A stretch of 64,000 nt of DNA from CAVVTR01 sp963751245 (GTDB lineage: Bacteria > Acidobacteriota > Thermoanaerobaculia > Thermoanaerobaculales > Thermoanaerobaculaceae), in assembly GCA_963751245.1 (NCBI GenBank), contig CAVVTR010000009.1:434001-498000 (forward strand). The letters are read 5' to 3'. The notes beneath the pieces were generated by a model. It was not told the DNA's origin. It was given only the letters and a program-made list of their open reading frames with translations, and made no database searches. Position 1 is the first letter of the stretch, and every line of letters begins with the position of its first letter. The translations under genes and the position numbers were made by a program. Below are positions 37,841 through 45,921 of this stretch, piece after piece.

Positions 37841-38503
37841 TCACTCGTCGGCGGGACGCTTCTTCATCCGGCGTGCCACGTCAGCGATCCGCTGTCCCAG
37901 TGCGCGGCAATTCTTCAGCGCTTTCTCATTCACCGGGCTCAGGGCGGAGACACCTGCCGTACCGTAGGTATGGTCGTGGAGCGGACCGGCGAGGATCATG
38001 CCGCCGTTGAACATGGCCAGCTCGAGCGAGTGGATCACGTTCTCCTTCCCTCCCGTCTCGTCGCCCCCCGAAGCAAACGCACCCCCCACCTTGTCGATCA
38101 CCGAGACTTTGTACTTGAACGGCCAGTCATCGATGAACGTCTTCATCTGCGCGGCCATGGTGCCCCAGTAGGTTGGCGAGCCGAGGACCATCCCGTCGGC
38201 GCCCTCGACGTCCTCCACGGTGACGTCGTTGCACGCTTTCACTGTCACGCTCGCGCCCGGCACCGATCGCACGCCCTCGGCCACGGCGCGCGCCATCTTC
38301 TCGGTGTTTCCGGTTGCGGAATAGAAGACCACCAACACCTTCACCGGGGCCTGCTTCGCCGTGGCGACCTGCTCTCCGTCACGGTTCAATTGCGCCGCCG
38401 AGGCGCTGGGAGCCCCCGCCCAGGTCGATACGCAGGAGGCGACCGCCGCGAGGCCGAATGCAACAAGACGCCGGCGCTGCCGTCTGGAATCAGAGAACAT
38501 CAT
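37841..38503 (-). CDS. Exported flavodoxin-like FMN protein
   Basis: 220 residues. A twin-arginine type signal (RRQRRRLVAFGLAAVASC) precedes a flavodoxin/WrbA fold: FMN loop YSATGNTEKMARA, GSPTYWGTMAAQMKTF and the late strand GGAFASGGDETGGKE. Cytosolic relatives are NAD(P)H:quinone or FMN reductases; a Tat signal on this fold implies a folded, FMN-loaded protein moved to the periplasm. GGAGGTCC precedes ATG 38503. It points toward the tRNA-Pro array and is preceded by an AT-rich promoter region that stands out from the window. Confidence 0.85.
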   Translation of the reverse strand: MMFSDSRRQRRRLVAFGLAAVASCVSTWAGAPSASAAQLNRDGEQVATAKQAPVKVLVVFYSATGNTEKMARAVAEGVRSVPGASVTVKACNDVTVEDVEGADGMVLGSPTYWGTMAAQMKTFIDDWPFKYKVSVIDKVGGAFASGGDETGGKENVIHSLELAMFNGGMILAGPLHDHTYGTAGVSALSPVNEKALKNCRALGQRIADVARRMKKRPADE

Positions 38504-38575
38504 GGACCTCCTTCATCGTCCATCTCGTTGATTGCACTTGTGAAGCCCCACCGACGCGATGTGAACCGACTTTAC

Positions 38576-38604
38576 CATATAGGTACCGTGTTTAACCGTT
38601 TCAC
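38576..38604 (-). promoter_or_regulatory. Putative promoter of the flavodoxin gene
   Basis: On the minus strand, GTGAAA (38604-38599), 17-bp spacer, TATATG (38581-38576), within an AT-rich 38,540-38,630 segment. The rest of 38504-38797 holds only leader sequence and a GGAGGC ribosome site for the next plus-strand gene. Confidence 0.4.
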
Positions 38605-38797
38605 CTTTTTGGGCTAGAGTCGTCTCAAGACTTGCAGGACGGAGGCGAAGCGGATGCCTCGGGCGCCGAGGATCTTCCTGGACGGTGCCGGCTACGACGT
38701 CGAGGTGAGGCCTGGCTGGGGGTGGGCGGGGCCCCGGGGCACGGCGCCGGAATTCCGCTTCCGGATCCGGAGTTGCCGGAAGGCACAGGAGGCGGAC

Positions 38798-39070
38798 ATG
38801 CCCAAGTTCGTCATCGAGCGTGAAATTCCCGGGGCCGGGAAGCTCAGCGCGGAGGAGCTGCGCGCGATCTCCCGCAAGTCCTGCGACGTCTTGAGGGAGA
38901 TGGGCCCCGAGATCCAGTGGCTGGAGAGCTACGTGACCGACGACAAGCTCTACTGCGTCTACATCGCGCCGAGCGAAGGCGCTGTGCGTGACCATGCCGG
39001 CAAGGGCGGCTTCCCGGCCAACCGCATCTCCCGCGTGGCCAGGATGATCGACCCGACGACGGCCGAGTAG
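38798..39070 (+). CDS. DUF4242 (SCO4226-type nickel-binding-like) protein
   Basis: 90 residues with the DUF4242 pattern: MPKFVIEREIPGAGKL, then ESYVTDDKLYCVYIAPSEGAV and the end GGFPANRISRVARMID. The Streptomyces member SCO4226 is a ferredoxin-fold protein that binds nickel. AGGAGG sits 6 nt before ATG 38798; an in-frame ATG at 38654 has no such site. Its position directly before NikR and the Nik transporter genes fits a nickel-related role (inference from context). Confidence 0.75.
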   Translation: MPKFVIEREIPGAGKLSAEELRAISRKSCDVLREMGPEIQWLESYVTDDKLYCVYIAPSEGAVRDHAGKGGFPANRISRVARMIDPTTAE

Positions 39071-39296
39071 CGCAGCGTCACGAGCTGACTGACCGCCACC
39101 GCGGCACACGGCCGCGGGGCGCGCTGGAGTGGCGCGCTGCCAGGTGGAGCCACGCTCCGGCGGGCCCCACAGGCTCAATGGCGTGATGCCTCCGCGGTGG
39201 CCCCAGCCTCTCTCCGGCTCCTCCCGCCGTGCCAGCGGTGGACGGCCGTGGAACCGTGGTGTTACGATTCCGTGCGTCGTCATACGGAGGTGGGCC
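39071..39296 (+). promoter_or_regulatory. Leader region of the nikR operon
   Basis: 226 bp without a gene. Contains a dyad CCGCGG-N7-CCGCGG near 39100 that could end the DUF4242 transcript, and, just before the ribosome site, a short imperfect inverted repeat with arms TACGA and TCGTCATA (39263-39284) including the half-site TCATAC known from NikR operators. A second full half-site at the expected spacing is not present. Confidence 0.3.
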
Positions 39297-39713
39297 GTGG
39301 CGGATCTCGAACGTGTCAGCTTCTCGCTGGAGCGGTCTCTGCTGGACAGGCTCGAGGCGCTGCGGGCCGAGGCCGGGTACGCGAACCGGTCGGAGTTCCT
39401 GCGCGACATGATCCGCAGCCGCCTGGTGGACCGCGCCTGGGAGCTGGACGAGGAGGCGGTGGGGACGATCACCCTCGTCTACGACCACCACGCCCGCGGC
39501 CTCAACGAGCGGCTCACCGGCGTCCAGCACGACCACCACGACGTCATCCTCTCCTCGACCCACGTCCACCTGGACCACCATCACTGCGTGGAGGTGATCC
39601 TGGCGCGCGGCCGGGCCGGGGAGATCCGCTCCATCGCCGACGCGCTCCAGAAGCAGCGGGGCGTGCTCCACGGCGGGCTGTCCATGAGCTCGACGGGGAA
39701 GGAGCTGGTCTAG
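39297..39713 (+). CDS. nikR: Nickel-responsive regulator NikR
   Basis: 138 residues. A ribbon-helix-helix N-terminus (LERVSFSLERSLLDRLEALR ... NRSEFLRDMIRSRL) is followed by an ACT-like nickel-binding domain with the ligand set HDHHDVILSSTHVHLDHHHC (His, His-x-His, Cys). Ni(II) turns NikR into a repressor of nickel uptake. GGAGG precedes GTG 39297. It heads the transporter genes below and probably controls them and itself. Confidence 0.95.
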   Translation: MADLERVSFSLERSLLDRLEALRAEAGYANRSEFLRDMIRSRLVDRAWELDEEAVGTITLVYDHHARGLNERLTGVQHDHHDVILSSTHVHLDHHHCVEVILARGRAGEIRSIADALQKQRGVLHGGLSMSSTGKELV

Positions 39714-39759
39714 AGGCTCGTCCGGCGGCCTCCCGAGCGGCCGCCGGCTGGAGGGACCG

Positions 39760-40179
39760 ATGCGTTCACGGAGACTACTGGCCACATCCCTGACGATCCT
39801 CGCGGTCGTCGCCGCCACGGCGGCCGCGCCGGCGCTCGCCGCCGATGCCCCCGCGGCCCCGCGCGTGAAGGTGGTCGCCCTGGAGCCGGGGGACGCCCCG
39901 TACATGCTGCTGCTCGACGGCCCGCCCGAGACGGCCTCCATGCGCTCGGGCCTGGTCACGCTGGCGCCCGGAAAGGCGATCGGCCGGCACAACACTGAGA
40001 AGAACGAGGAGATGCTCGTGCCGCTGGCGGGGGAGGGGGAGCTGCGCATCGCCGGGCAGCCTCCGGTCCCGATCCACCCGGGGATGATCACCTACGCCCC
40101 GGCGCACACCGAGCACGACGTGGTCAACACCGGCGCGGGGACGCTGCGCTACATCTTCATCGTCGCGAAGGCGGAGTGA
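39760..40179 (+). CDS. Exported cupin-domain protein
   Basis: 139 residues. A signal peptide with a basic start (MRSRRLLATSLTILAVVAAT) precedes a single cupin barrel: LAPGKAIGRHNTEKNEEMLV for motif 1 and GMITYAPAHTEHDVVN for motif 2, giving His, Glu and His ligands. Its place between nikR and nikM, 4 bp before nikM, suggests a periplasmic metal-binding or buffering role, but no characterised homologue is known to me. Confidence 0.7.
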   Translation: MRSRRLLATSLTILAVVAATAAAPALAADAPAAPRVKVVALEPGDAPYMLLLDGPPETASMRSGLVTLAPGKAIGRHNTEKNEEMLVPLAGEGELRIAGQPPVPIHPGMITYAPAHTEHDVVNTGAGTLRYIFIVAKAE

Positions 40180-40183
40180 GGGC

Positions 40184-40835
40184 GTGCACATCCCCGACGG
40201 CTTCCTGGACGCAGGAACGGCGGTGACCGCGGGGGTGCTCGCGGCGGGCGGCCTCGCCGTCGCGCTGCGGCAGGCGCGGCGCCACCTGCCGCCCCGCCGG
40301 ATGCCGCTGCTCGGCCTGGCGGCGGCGTTCGTCTTCGCGGCCCAGATGATCAACTTTCCCGTCGCCGGGGGCACCTCGGGCCACCTGGTGGGCGCGGTCC
40401 TGGTCGCCGTGCTGCTGGGGCCATCGGCCGCGGTGGTGGTGATCTCGACCGTGCTTGTCGTCCAGTGCCTGATGTTCGCCGACGGCGGCGTGTCGGCCCT
40501 CGGGGCCAACGTACTCAACATGGCGATCCTGGGTGGTGCCGGCGGCTGGGCGGTCTACCACGGGATCAGCCGCGCGGTGAAGGGGCTGTTCGGCCGCATC
40601 GTGGCGGCCTCCTTCGCGGCGTGGTGCAGCACGGTCCTCGCCGCGGTGGCGTGCGCCGGCGAGCTGGCGGCCTCGGGGACCGTCCCGTGGCGGGTGGCGC
40701 TGCCGGCCATGGCCGGCGTGCACATGCTCATCGGCCTCGGCGAGGGGCTGATCACGGCCCTGGTGCTGGTGGCCATCGCGCGCACGCGGCCGGAGCTCCT
40801 CGAGGCGGATTCTGGCGTGTCCGCCGGAGGCGCGA
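40184..40835 (+). CDS. nikM: Nickel ECF transporter substrate-binding component NikM (CbiM family)
   Basis: About 217 residues are readable in this frame. It opens MHIPDGFLD; Met1 and His2 of this sequence bind the metal in NikM/CbiM. Later motifs: AAQMINFPVAGGTSGHLVGA with conserved His, FADGGVSALGANVLNMA, and six to seven hydrophobic segments ending ALVLVAIARTRPELL. The frame runs on to 41137, but everything beyond about 40,830 is Arg/Pro-rich and unlike any transporter, while NikN begins in another frame. A fused NikMN broken by a +1 shift, or two separate genes, are both possible. Confidence 0.85.
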
Positions 40836-41162
40836 GTGGGCGCGACGGTCGGCTACGGCGTGGTCGTCTCCGTGGCCCTGGCGCTGTTCGCGTCGCCCCT
40901 CGCATCGAGCCTTCCCGACGGCCTGGAGCGCACCGCGGAGGCGCTGGGCTTCGCCGGTCGCGCCACGGCGCCCGTGCTCCCCGCGCCCGTCCCCGGGTAC
41001 GAGATGCCGGGGGTGCACTTCGGCGTCCTCGCCACCTCCCTCGCCGGGGCCGCGGGGACGGTGGTCGTGTTCGCCCTGGCGTGGTGGCTGGCCCGGGTGC
41101 TGGTGCCCCGCCCGGGACGAGATGCGCTGGCCGGTGACGTCAAGCCGGAACGGCAGCCATGA
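40836..41162 (+). CDS. nikN: PDGLE-domain nickel transport component NikN
   Basis: 108 residues with two transmembrane segments (VGYGVVVSVALALFASPLA and a C-terminal one ending VVVFALAWWLARVLV) and the signature SSLPDGLERTAEALGF. NikN/CbiN-type proteins stabilise the NikM channel. GGAGG lies 5 nt before GTG 40836, so an independent start is possible, though fused NikMN proteins are also common. Its stop overlaps the ATG of the next gene (ATGA). Confidence 0.8.
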   Translation: MGATVGYGVVVSVALALFASPLASSLPDGLERTAEALGFAGRATAPVLPAPVPGYEMPGVHFGVLATSLAGAAGTVVVFALAWWLARVLVPRPGRDALAGDVKPERQP

Positions 41163-41770
41163 GGCACGACTTCCTCGACCGCTACAGCCGCCTGTCGTCG
41201 CCCGTCCACCGTCTGCCGGCGGGGGTGAAGCTCGCGGCCGCCCTGGCGCTGGTGCTCGCGGTGGCGGTGCTCCCGCCGCCGGGTCTCCTGCCGCTGGCCG
41301 CGGCGGCGGCGCTCCTGCTGGCGGTGGCCGCGGCGAGCCGCATTCCATGGCGTTTCCTCGCGCGCCGCATCCTCCTGCTGGAGCCGTTCGTGCTCGGGGT
41401 CGCCGCGCTGGCGCTGTTCCGGCCCGGCGGGTGGCGCCTCCTCGTCTTCCTCGTCGCCAAGTCCACGGTGTGCCTGTTCGCCATGGTGCTGCTCGCCAAC
41501 ACCACGCCGTTCGCGGAGATCCTCAGGGTGCTCCGCGCGGCGCGCATGCCGGCGCTGCTGATCACGACCATGTCGCTGATGGTCCGCTACCTCTTCGTGC
41601 TGCTGGACGAGTCGGGGCGGATGAAGCGGGCACGGGCGAGCCGCACGTTCACGGCCAGGCGGGCGCGCGCGTGGCAGAGCGCGGCCACGGTGGTGAGCCA
41701 GCTCTTCGTGCGCTCCTCCGAGCGCGCCGACCGCATCTGGGCGGCGATGTGCGCGCGGGGGTGGCGGTGA
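41159..41770 (+). CDS. nikQ: ECF transporter transmembrane component (NikQ/CbiQ)
   Basis: 203 residues with five to six hydrophobic segments and the T-component motifs: the two Ala-Arg-Gly-type coupling elements are seen as RAARMPALLITTMSL and RSSERADRIWAAMCARGW, which bind the ATPase. The N-terminal DRYSRLSSPVHRLPAGVKL is also typical. It links NikMN to the ATPase NikO. Coupled by 4-bp overlaps to nikN and nikO. Confidence 0.88.
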   Translation: MRHDFLDRYSRLSSPVHRLPAGVKLAAALALVLAVAVLPPPGLLPLAAAAALLLAVAAASRIPWRFLARRILLLEPFVLGVAALALFRPGGWRLLVFLVAKSTVCLFAMVLLANTTPFAEILRVLRAARMPALLITTMSLMVRYLFVLLDESGRMKRARASRTFTARRARAWQSAATVVSQLFVRSSERADRIWAAMCARGWR

Positions 41771-42520
41771 GCGCCGCCATCGAGGTCTCGAACCTGAGCT
41801 TCCGCTACGCCGACGGCACGGCGGCGCTGGAGGGGGTGAGCTTCGCGGTGGGCGAGGGCGAGTGCGTCGGCCTCATCGGCCCCAACGGCGCCGGCAAGAG
41901 CACGCTGCTGCTGCACCTCAACGGCCTGCTGCCCGAGACCTGGGACGGCAACGGCTCCGTGGCGGTCGGGGGTGTGCGCGTGGGCCCGGACACCCTGTTC
42001 GAGGTGCGCCGCCGGGTGGGCCTGCTGTTCCAGGACCCCAACGACCAGCTGTTCTGCCCGACGGTGTGGGAGGACGTCGCGTTCGGCCCGCAGCAGCTCG
42101 GCCTCGCCGACGCAGAGGTCCGCGAGCGCGTCGGCCGGGCGCTGGCCACCGCCGGCGTGGCCGGCTTCGAGGCGCGGGCCCCGCACCACCTCTCGGCGGG
42201 GGAGAAGCGGCGCGTGTGCCTGGCCGGGCGTGCTCGCCTGCGACCCCACGGTGCTGGTGCTCGACGAGCCGACCACCAGCCTCGACCCCAGGGGCCGCCG
42301 GGAGCTCAAGGCGCTGCTGGAGCGGATCCCCATCACGAAGCTCATCGCCACCCACGACCTCGAGCTGGTCGCCGAGCTGTGCTCGCGGGCCCTCGTCCTC
42401 GACGGCGGACGGCTCGTGGCCGCGGGACCGGCCCGCGAGCTGCTCGCGGACGAGGACCTCATGCTGCGGCACGACCTCGAGCGGCCGCACGTCCTGCGCC
42501 ACCTGCACCCGCACGAGTAG
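41767..42520 (+). CDS. nikO: Nickel ECF transporter ATPase NikO (one frameshift)
   Basis: About 250 residues over two frames. First frame: Walker A LIGPNGAGKSTLL, Q-loop LLFQDPNDQLF, signature HLSAGEKRRV. Second frame: Walker B TVLVLDEPTTSLDPRG, H-loop IATHDLELV, ending HPHE. The switch occurs at 42224-42230 where one extra G in GGCCGGGCGTG separates the frames, placed between signature and Walker B; removing it gives one intact gene. Start GTG 41767 overlaps nikQ. It drives nickel uptake with NikMNQ. Confidence 0.85.
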
Positions 42521-42585
42521 ACCGCGGCGTCCTCTTCCGCGGGGACCCGGGCGTACAATGGGCGTGATCGAGGAGGACGAGGACG

Positions 42586-43017
42586 ATGAGAACGGTCCCT
42601 CTGGCTCTGGTCCTGCTGCTCGCCGTGACGGCGGTGCCGGCCGGCTGCGCGGGGACGCGGGAGGCTGCCGTGGACGCCTCTGGCAGCGCGAGCGGCGACG
42701 TGCGCGTGGACGCCCGGGACAACGGGGGCAGGGTCGAGCTGCGTGCGGGCGGACACCTGCTGGTGGCGCTGCGCGCCAACGACTCCACCGGGTACTCGTG
42801 GAGCGTGGTCTCCTCGGGCGAGCCGGTGCTGCGGCAGGCCGGGCCGCCCACGTACGCGAGGGACAGCGAGCGGATCGGGGCCGGCGGCACGGCCACGTTC
42901 GAGTTCGTCGCGGAGCGGAAGGGGACGGCCTCCCTCGAGCTCGTCTACGTCCGCCCGTGGGAGAAGGACGCCAAGCCCGCGGAGACGTTCTCGCTGACGG
43001 TGGTGGTCACCGAGTAG
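42586..43017 (+). CDS. Chagasin-type (I42) cysteine protease inhibitor, lipoprotein
   Basis: 143 residues. Signal peptide with lipobox (VPAGC, Cys near 21), then an Ig-like inhibitor fold with the three chagasin loops: NDSTGYSWSV, GAGGTATFEF and YVRPWE. These loops plug the active site of papain-family (C1A) peptidases. The next gene on the opposite strand encodes exactly such a peptidase, so the two form a convergent enzyme/inhibitor pair. GAGGACGAGGACG precedes ATG 42586. Envelope anchoring would put the inhibitor where the protease is exported. Confidence 0.88.
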   Translation: MRTVPLALVLLLAVTAVPAGCAGTREAAVDASGSASGDVRVDARDNGGRVELRAGGHLLVALRANDSTGYSWSVVSSGEPVLRQAGPPTYARDSERIGAGGTATFEFVAERKGTASLELVYVRPWEKDAKPAETFSLTVVVTE

Positions 43018-43037
43018 CTCCGTCCGGCGAAAAGACG

Positions 43038-43059
43038 ACCCCCGCCCGGAGGCGGGGGT
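43038..43059. terminator. Bidirectional terminator between inhibitor and protease genes
   Basis: 9-bp stem ACCCCCGCC with complement and CGGA loop. On the minus strand it is followed by TCTTTT, on the plus strand by TGTCT, so it serves the protease gene better. Confidence 0.7.
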
Positions 43060-43109
43060 GTCTGCAAGGTGAAGGAGATCCGACGGGACCGGTTTCGCCG
43101 GCCCCTTCC

Positions 43110-44125
43110 TCAGTACGTCGCCCAGGCCGCGCCCTCGCCGACCCGGCACGAGCCGTAGGTGATCCACATGTAGCCGCCGATGCCCCAGCCGGTGCCCCAG
43201 GAGTTCTTGAGCAGCCAGGCGCCGTTGGCGTCGTCCCAGCCCACGAGCTGGATCTGGTGGTTGGTGTAGCGGTACGTCTTGGTGTTGTTGTAGACGCCGC
43301 CGGTGTACGCCTGGAACGTGCGGTCCACGTAGACGTACGCGGTCACCGCGCCGTAGGTCTGGATCGCCGCCTTGATCGCCGCCACCGTCGGGATCGTCGT
43401 GTCGCTGGTCAGGTACGCCCAGGCCTGACAGCGGCCACCAGTCGAGGTTGCAGGTTTCCACGCATGCCTCGTCCGCGGCCGCGTAGGGGAAGCAGAGCTC
43501 GTCCATGGCCCCCGGCTCGACGACCAGCATCGCCAGCGCGTTGTTGCCGCCGTTGCAGCTGTACCCCCAGGGGTTGCAGGAGAGCACGTACTGCTCGGAC
43601 ATGTCGGGGGTCCCGGCGCTGGCCTGGATGCTGCCGTCAGCGAGCACCTTGCCTGGCAGGCCCCCGGTAGCTGCGAGCACCGCCGTCTCGGCCTCGTCGA
43701 TGGTGCCGAACGCCCAGCAGCTGCCGCAGTTGCCCTGGTCCTTCGGGGGCGTGAAGATGCCGATGTACGAGCCGCTCGGAGGAGGCGTCGGGGTCGGCGT
43801 GGGCGTCGGCTTCGAGCTTGCGCGCGGCTGCTCCCGCCGTCATGCCGGCCTGCTGCACGAGCATCTCGGCGGGCAGCAGCTCGACCCGGCGGCCGCACAG
43901 GGTGTTCAGGTCGTAGCGCATCGCAGGGTTGGGCCCGACGGTGAACGTCCACCCGTTGGCCTTGATCTCGGCGCGCATCGCCGCGATCTCCTGGGCCATC
44001 TGGGGCGAGCTCAGGTCGACCAGGCCGCTCCTGTCCAGGGGCAGCTGCACGTGCCGCGTCTGTCCGTACGCTGGTGCGAGGCAAAGCACGACCAGCAGGG
44101 CTGCCAGAACCGGAACTCTGCGCAT
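43110..44125 (-). CDS. Papain-family (C1A) cysteine protease precursor, two frameshifts
   Basis: About 337 residues after joining three frames. Signal peptide (MRRVPVLAALLVVLCLAPAYG); propeptide to about 95; Thr/Pro linker (KPTPTPTPTPPPSG); catalytic domain with QGNCGSCWAFG (nucleophile Cys), the region CNPWGYSCNGG, active His in NHQIQLVGWDD and Asn in KNSWGTGWGIGGYM. Shifts lie near 43,830 and 43,430; both are +1. The catalytic triad and the oxyanion Gln are all intact. AAGGAGG precedes ATG 44125. A secreted protease, opposed by the chagasin-like inhibitor encoded downstream. Confidence 0.88.
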
Positions 44126-44156
44126 CGCCGTCTCCTCCTTTTCGGAATTCGGCTGC

Positions 44157-44184
44157 ACTATAGGCTCTTCGGCGGCCGCGTCAA
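44157..44184 (-). promoter_or_regulatory. Promoter of the papain-family protease gene
   Basis: On the minus strand: TTGACG (44184-44179), 16-bp spacer, TATAGT (44162-44157), about 32 bp before the ATG. A near-consensus sigma70-type promoter. Confidence 0.65.
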
Positions 44185-44262
44185 GCGGGTTCGGCGGGGG
44201 ACCGGGTGACGCACCGCACACGCTGGCGGAACCTGGCCCCGGACGGCGCCGGGAGACGGAGG

Positions 44263-45820
44263 TCAGTCCCAGGCCTTGAGGCGGGGCCACAGCCGGGCGA
44301 GGGTCCAGCCGCGGGGGCGGCGGCACAGGTACAGCGTCCAGTGCTGGCTGCCCATGGCGTACTGCTGGCCCACCTCGCCGACGGGCTCGACGCTCTCGAA
44401 GAGCTTCTCGAGGTTCTCGCGGCGGTCGCCCATGACGAGCATCACCTCGCCGGTGTAGCCCCGCGGGCCCCACAGCCAGTAGGTGAGGTGCCCCGAGATC
44501 GCCTTGGGCAGACCCAGGGCGGGGCCGAAGTGGTCGATGGCGCCGGCCTGGCCGTAATCCTGGCCGAAGATCGCGCAGCGGCGCTGGTCCTCGGGCGGCA
44601 GCGCGTGGTACGCCTTGGCCACCGCGGCGGCCATCTCCGGCCAGCCGAAGCGGTCGGCGAACAGCTGCGGCAGGGCGCTGGCGCGACGGTGCTCGATGCG
44701 CGGCATGCCGACGCCCAGGGCGCCGGAGTAGGCGATGTAGGCCCTGGGCGGCAGCACCGGGTGGAACAGGGGCACGAGCACGAGACCGACCGCCGCGACG
44801 ACGGCGGCGTAGGCGGCGCGCAGGCGCCGGCCGCGCCGGCCGGCGAGCCAGCCGCTCCAGCGCCACGCCGCCGGCGGCGAACAGCGCCGGGTAGGCGGCG
44901 GCCAGGTAGTAGACGCGGCCGCCGGTGGCGAGCAGGACGGCGAGGCTGAGCAGGTAGGCGATCCCCAGCACGCGCAGGCGCCGGGCGGAGCGGGCGAAAA
45001 GGGTCCACGCGAGCCCGGCGAGCCACACCGGGACCGCGAGGGGTCCGGCGAGCAGCCCCTGCTGGCCGATGAAGGCCAGGGGCGAGAGCTCGACGTTGCG
45101 GTGGCTGCGGCGGATGTTGGCGAGCATCTCGAGGTGGGGGAAGTGGTGGCCGATCATCCAGAGCAGGTAGGGGAGGAACAGCACCGCCGCGATGGCGCCG
45201 CCGATCACGAAGAACCGGTTGAGCAGGAGCCGCCGCTCGGGCAGCAGGACCATCGCCGCCACCACCGCGAAGCCGTAGACGACGACGGTGTCCTTGTTCT
45301 CGAGGCCGATCCCGGCGACGAGGCCGAACAGGAGCCACCAGCGCGGGTCGCGGGTGGTGACCAGGCGGACCACGGCGTAGGCCATGCCGGTCCACACCAG
45401 CGGCTCCACCGCGTTCATGGACAGGAAGCTGGAGAACAGGAGCAGCACGGGGGCGAGCGCCGTGGCGATCGCCGCCATCAGCTGGGCGAAGCGCCCGCCG
45501 CCGAGGGCGCGCACCAGGGCGCCGACGAGGACGATGAGCGCGGCGCCTTCGAGGGAGGGGAGCGCCCGGATGGCGAACTGGGAGCCGCCGAGCACCGACT
45601 GGGCGAACCACGCCTGGACGGCGGTCAGCGGCGGCATGTCCACGTACCCCCGGGCGAGGTGCTCGCCGCAGGCCAGGAAGTAGAGCTCGTCCACGAACAA
45701 CCCGTAGACGTTGGCCGTGGCCAGGTTGAACGCGAGGGTGAGCCCGGCGACGAGCCACACCAGGCGTGACCCGCCGCCGGAGCCGTCCCGGACCGCCACC
45801 GTCTCCACGTCAGCGCTCAC
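44263..45820 (-). CDS. GT-C glycosyltransferase (PMT_2/ArnT-like), one frameshift
   Basis: About 518 residues. Eleven or more hydrophobic segments; the first loop holds YGLFVDELYFLACGEHLARG (DEL-type acidic motif, two residues after TM1) and DMPPLTAVQAWFA, as in dolichyl/undecaprenyl-phosphate mannose or aminoarabinose transferases. The C-terminal soluble part (FGWPEMAAAVAKAYHALPPE ... QHWTLYLCRRPRGW) is typical of PMT_2 proteins. One +1 shift near 44,860 separates the membrane part from this end. GTG 45820 follows AGGAGG and a G-run. Transfers a lipid-linked sugar on the periplasmic side; acceptor unknown. Confidence 0.8.
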
Positions 45821-45921
45821 GCTGCCCCCCCCGGCCTCCTTGTACGCCGGAACGGAGGAGGTGTTCCACGTCCCCGGCGGCCGCCCGGCGGCGCGGGGGT
45901 GGAGCGCCGCCGGCCGCCGCG

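Noticed and set aside
39071..39296. Nickel/cobalt or cobalamin riboswitch before nikR
   Set aside because: I could not find the conserved cores; NikR itself is sufficient to explain control. A covariance-model (Infernal) search would settle it.
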